A DNA stretch of 15,924 nucleotides, taken from CAZVQX01 sp964629735 (GTDB taxonomy: Bacteria; Bacillota_I; Bacilli_A; RF39; UBA660). A program made the translations under genes and the position numbers. The stretch's first letter is position 1. Every line of letters starts with the position of its first letter. The stretch covers positions 1 through 15,924 of the forward strand of contig CAZVQX010000018.1 in assembly GCA_964629735.1 (NCBI GenBank). Reading direction: 5' to 3'. Below, one piece after another: positions 13,611 through 15,924 of the stretch. The notes below the pieces were generated by a model that ran no database searches, was not told where the DNA came from, and saw only the letters and a list, made by a program, of their open reading frames with translations.

Positions 13611-15924
13611 ATGAGTCGCAAATTAAGAAATGATGGTTATTCGTTAATTGAACTTTTAGTGGTTATTATTATAATTACAATTATTTTTTTAATTGCATTA
13701 CCACTTGTGGTTAATATATTAAATTCGGTTAGAAAAAGCGCCTTTAAAAGTAGCGCCTATGGAATTTCAAAAGCTGCATATAATGAATTTAGTTTTGCTA
13801 TCTTAAATAATAAGGACATAAAAGAATTGACATTTAGTTATTTAGACAAAATTGAATATCCTAACCCTTTGGGTTATCAATTAAAATATCGTGGTTTTAA
13901 ACCCGAATCGGGGACTGTTATAGTTAACAATAATGGAAAAGTCTCTCTTGCACTTTATAATGGGAAGTGGTGTGCTGAAAAAGAATTTGATGAAGAAATA
14001 ATAAGGATTAATGATAAAAATAAAAGTGAATGTAATTTAACAGTTTTTCTTCCAACAATAGAATTAATAGGTGATAACCCACAATATGTTGAAATTAACA
14101 CCCAGTATATTGACCCTGGTGTAATTGCGACTGCAATAAATGGTTCACCAATTAATAATGTTGAGATATTAATAAAAAAAGATAATCAAATAGTAACATC
14201 AGTTGATACTACTTTCCTTAATGATTATGAAATTTTTTACATAGTTGTTGATGAATATAAAGTAGCAGAGGTTATTAGAAAAGTTTTAATTATAGATACA
14301 ATTCCACCGGTTTTAACAATTCCAAATGACATTTCATTATTGCCTAGTGAGGTTAAAGAACTTGATTTAATGGAAGGTGTTATAGCTACTGATAATAGTA
14401 ATGGTGACGTCGAGATTATAGTTAGCGGTAACGTAAGTTCCATACCAGGACAATATACAATTAAATATGTTGCGACAGATTCATCTGGAAATAAGACAAC
14501 CAAAATTAGAAATATAACCGTGCTTGGTTTACCAACAATAGAATTAATAGGTAATAATCCTGTATATGTTGAAATTAACACCGATTATAATGAACCAGGT
14601 ATAATAGCTAAAACAAGTGGCGGTGAAATAATTAGTGATGTTTTTATTGAAATAAGGTTGGAAAATGTTGTTGTTGAAAAAGTAGAAACTAATCGGCTGA
14701 GCAGTTATAATTTAACATATACCGTTTATGAAGATACACGTGCAACAACTATTAGTAGGGATGTTATCATAATAGATACAATTCCCCCAAATTTAATAAT
14801 ACCAGAGAATAGAACAATAACTGTAGAAGAAGTAAATTTCTTTAATTCAATGGAAGGTGTTTTGGTTACAGATAATAGTCAGGAAAAGATTGATGTTCAA
14901 GTAAGTGGTAATTTAAGCCGAATACCAGGAATATATACATTAACTTATACAGCAAAAGATTCAAGTGGCAATACAACGAAAAAGACAAGAAAAATTACGG
15001 TAATTGACAATAATGCCCCAATTATTACGATAATTGGAGATAATCCTTTAAATATAAATGTCGGCAATCCTTTTGTTGATTTAGGGGCTAAAGCTACCGA
15101 TAATGTTGATGGTGATTTAACGAACAATATTGTTGTTACTGGAACCGTTAATATTAATATACCTGGTAAATATGAAATAATATATACGGTTGTAGATTCA
15201 TCCAATAATATTGGACGAGCAATAAGAACTGTAAACGTGATTGATAATATTCCGCCGGTAATTAATTTTAATCCATCGGGAAATACAGTATGGAGTAAAA
15301 CTGCAAGTTCGAAATTATCAGTAAATGATGTTCATAGCAATGTTGATACAAAAAATCTAAAATATTTATGGAGCACAAGTACAATAGAACCATCCGAATC
15401 ATTATTTAGTAATATTTTTAATAATGGTGAAATAATAATAAATAGTAGTTTAACAGGTAGTTATTATTTATGGATATTAGCTAAAGATACTGCTGGTAAT
15501 GTGAGTGTGAAAAGAAGTAATGTTTTCAACATTGATAATACCAAACCGGTTATAACTTTAATTGGTAATTCAGTCATTAATATTGAAAGGGGATCAACTT
15601 ATTTAGAACCTGGTGCCACGGCATATGATAGTCATAGTGGTGTTTCTGGTAATGTAATAATTAGTGGGACTGTAAATACTAATATTGAGGGTAGTTATAC
15701 AATAACCTATAACATCACAGATAATGCAGGTAATACTGCAGTACCGGTAACAAGAATCGTAAATGTAATTGTCACCGATAAAACTCCGCCTCAAGTTACT
15801 TTTACCCCAAATGGTGATAGTGTATATAAAACTTTTAATTCTTCTAGAGTTGTTGTTAGTGACAGTCAAAGTGGTGTTGATATAGATAGTTTAAAATATT
15901 TATGGAATACAAGTACGTCCCAAC
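13611..15924 (+). CDS. Type IV pilin-like N-terminus fused to tandem DUF5011/Ig-like repeats (open at window end)
   Basis: The frame is open for 771 codons and runs off the window. Residues 1-9 are a short basic leader ending in Gly. G9-Y10-S-L-I-E14 is a class III prepilin cleavage site with the Glu at mature position 5, followed by a hydrophobic helix (about 10-31). Residues to about 142 form a pilin-like head containing C121 (in KWCAEKEF) and C141, a likely disulfide as in pilin D-regions. From residue 147 come beta-rich repeats with PPVITLxG openings, ATDNxDGD and YTITYxxxDSSGNxxxxxRxxxV endings, typical of DUF5011/HYR-type Ig-like domains of Gram-positive surface proteins. The ATG has an AGAGG-like site about 9 bases upstream. 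I infer a membrane-anchored or pilus-incorporated surface adhesin. Its C-terminus, and any partner pilus genes, are outside the window. Confidence 0.88.
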   Translation, partial: MSRKLRNDGYSLIELLVVIIIITIIFLIALPLVVNILNSVRKSAFKSSAYGISKAAYNEFSFAILNNKDIKELTFSYLDKIEYPNPLGYQLKYRGFKPESGTVIVNNNGKVSLALYNGKWCAEKEFDEEIIRINDKNKSECNLTVFLPTIELIGDNPQYVEINTQYIDPGVIATAINGSPINNVEILIKKDNQIVTSVDTTFLNDYEIFYIVVDEYKVAEVIRKVLIIDTIPPVLTIPNDISLLPSEVKELDLMEGVIATDNSNGDVEIIVSGNVSSIPGQYTIKYVATDSSGNKTTKIRNITVLGLPTIELIGNNPVYVEINTDYNEPGIIAKTSGGEIISDVFIEIRLENVVVEKVETNRLSSYNLTYTVYEDTRATTISRDVIIIDTIPPNLIIPENRTITVEEVNFFNSMEGVLVTDNSQEKIDVQVSGNLSRIPGIYTLTYTAKDSSGNTTKKTRKITVIDNNAPIITIIGDNPLNINVGNPFVDLGAKATDNVDGDLTNNIVVTGTVNINIPGKYEIIYTVVDSSNNIGRAIRTVNVIDNIPPVINFNPSGNTVWSKTASSKLSVNDVHSNVDTKNLKYLWSTSTIEPSESLFSNIFNNGEIIINSSLTGSYYLWILAKDTAGNVSVKRSNVFNIDNTKPVITLIGNSVINIERGSTYLEPGATAYDSHSGVSGNVIISGTVNTNIEGSYTITYNITDNAGNTAVPVTRIVNVIVTDKTPPQVTFTPNGDSVYKTFNSSRVVVSDSQSGVDIDSLKYLWNTSTSQ
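14049..14528 (+). repeat. Pilin-Ig protein repeat unit 1a (480 bp)
   Basis: Residues 147-306: a two-part unit that opens with PTIELIGDNPQYVEIN, has a mid junction IDTIPPVLTIP and closes with TDSSGN and an ITV strand. It aligns with the following unit with no net insertion or deletion; landmark codons are all offset by exactly 480 bases. Confidence 0.85.
14529..15008 (+). repeat. Pilin-Ig protein repeat unit 1b (480 bp)
   Basis: Residues 307-466: the second copy. The first 20 or so bases from 14532 (CCAACAATAGAATTAATAGG) are identical to those at 14052, and the GAAATTAACACC segment is also identical. The middle has diverged. This is a tandem duplication within the reading frame. Confidence 0.85.
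15018..15545 (+). repeat. Pilin-Ig protein repeat unit 2a (about 528 bp)
   Basis: Residues 470-645: a canonical DUF5011-like domain (ITIIGDNPLNINVG, ATDNVDGDLT, PGKYEIIYTVVDSS), then from about residue 548 a second Ig-like domain containing LKYLWSTST and AKDTAGNVS. Confidence 0.8.
15546..15924 (+). repeat. Pilin-Ig protein repeat unit 2b (cut by window end)
   Basis: From residue 646 the same order begins again (ITLIGNSVINIERG, EPGATAYD, YTITYNITDNAGN, then LKYLWNTST). It is offset by 528 bases at the start and 534 near the end, so two extra codons sit between the two domains. The copy is incomplete. Confidence 0.8.

Noticed and set aside
14237..15869. Three minus-strand open frames over the pilin-Ig gene
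   Set aside because: They are low-complexity antisense frames over the repeats. The plus-strand frame is continuous for 771 codons and carries domain signatures.

Overview
The window looks like a very AT-rich, low-GC Gram-positive chromosome from the Bacillota/Mollicutes-like side (an Izemoplasma-, Haloplasma-, Acholeplasma- or RF39-type Bacilli lineage would fit; the exact lineage cannot be fixed from this piece). Support comes from the A/T-ending codons, the strong GGAGG/GGTGG-type ribosome binding sites, the tsaE-tsaB-rimI-tsaD order, the PcrA and NAD-ligase pair, and the rRNA style. TGA is a true stop (ends of tsaE and pcrA) and tryptophan is TGG, so the standard bacterial code is used, not the Mycoplasma code.

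Layout. 1-280: the tail of an rRNA operon (23S 3' end, spacer, 5S, terminator). 349-1365: an extended short-chain dehydrogenase/epimerase that appears to start at an ATC codon. 1430-3906: the t6A tRNA-modification cluster tsaE-tsaB-rimI-tsaD, tightly packed with overlaps, on a good promoter. 4083-6592, minus strand: a three-gene ABC importer of the NMT1/SsuA/ThiY type (binding protein, ATPase, permease), convergent with tsaD; the two operons share a compact double-hairpin terminator region. 6734-8282, plus strand: a small accessory operon with a VbhA-like antitoxin, a Fic-domain toxin and an N-formylglutamate-amidohydrolase-like protein. 8389-13493: pcrA, an unrecognised 54-residue membrane protein, galU and ligA, ended by a hairpin terminator. 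13611 to the window end: a long gene, still open at the edge, with a type IV pilin/pseudopilin N-terminus and a pilin-like head with two cysteines, followed by tandem DUF5011/bacterial Ig-like repeats.

How the genes work together. TsaE, TsaB and TsaD are the ATPase, scaffold and catalytic parts of the t6A37 machinery (TsaC is not here), and RimI is its usual operon partner. PcrA and LigA serve DNA repair and replication, while GalU supplies UDP-glucose for envelope glycans. The ABC importer probably feeds a small nutrient, but its substrate cannot be named. The most unusual parts are the pilin-Ig repeat fusion, the antitoxin-Fic-metallohydrolase trio, and the apparent ATC start. No stretch over 300 bases lacks a gene. 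No tRNA, CRISPR array, insertion sequence or riboswitch was seen.
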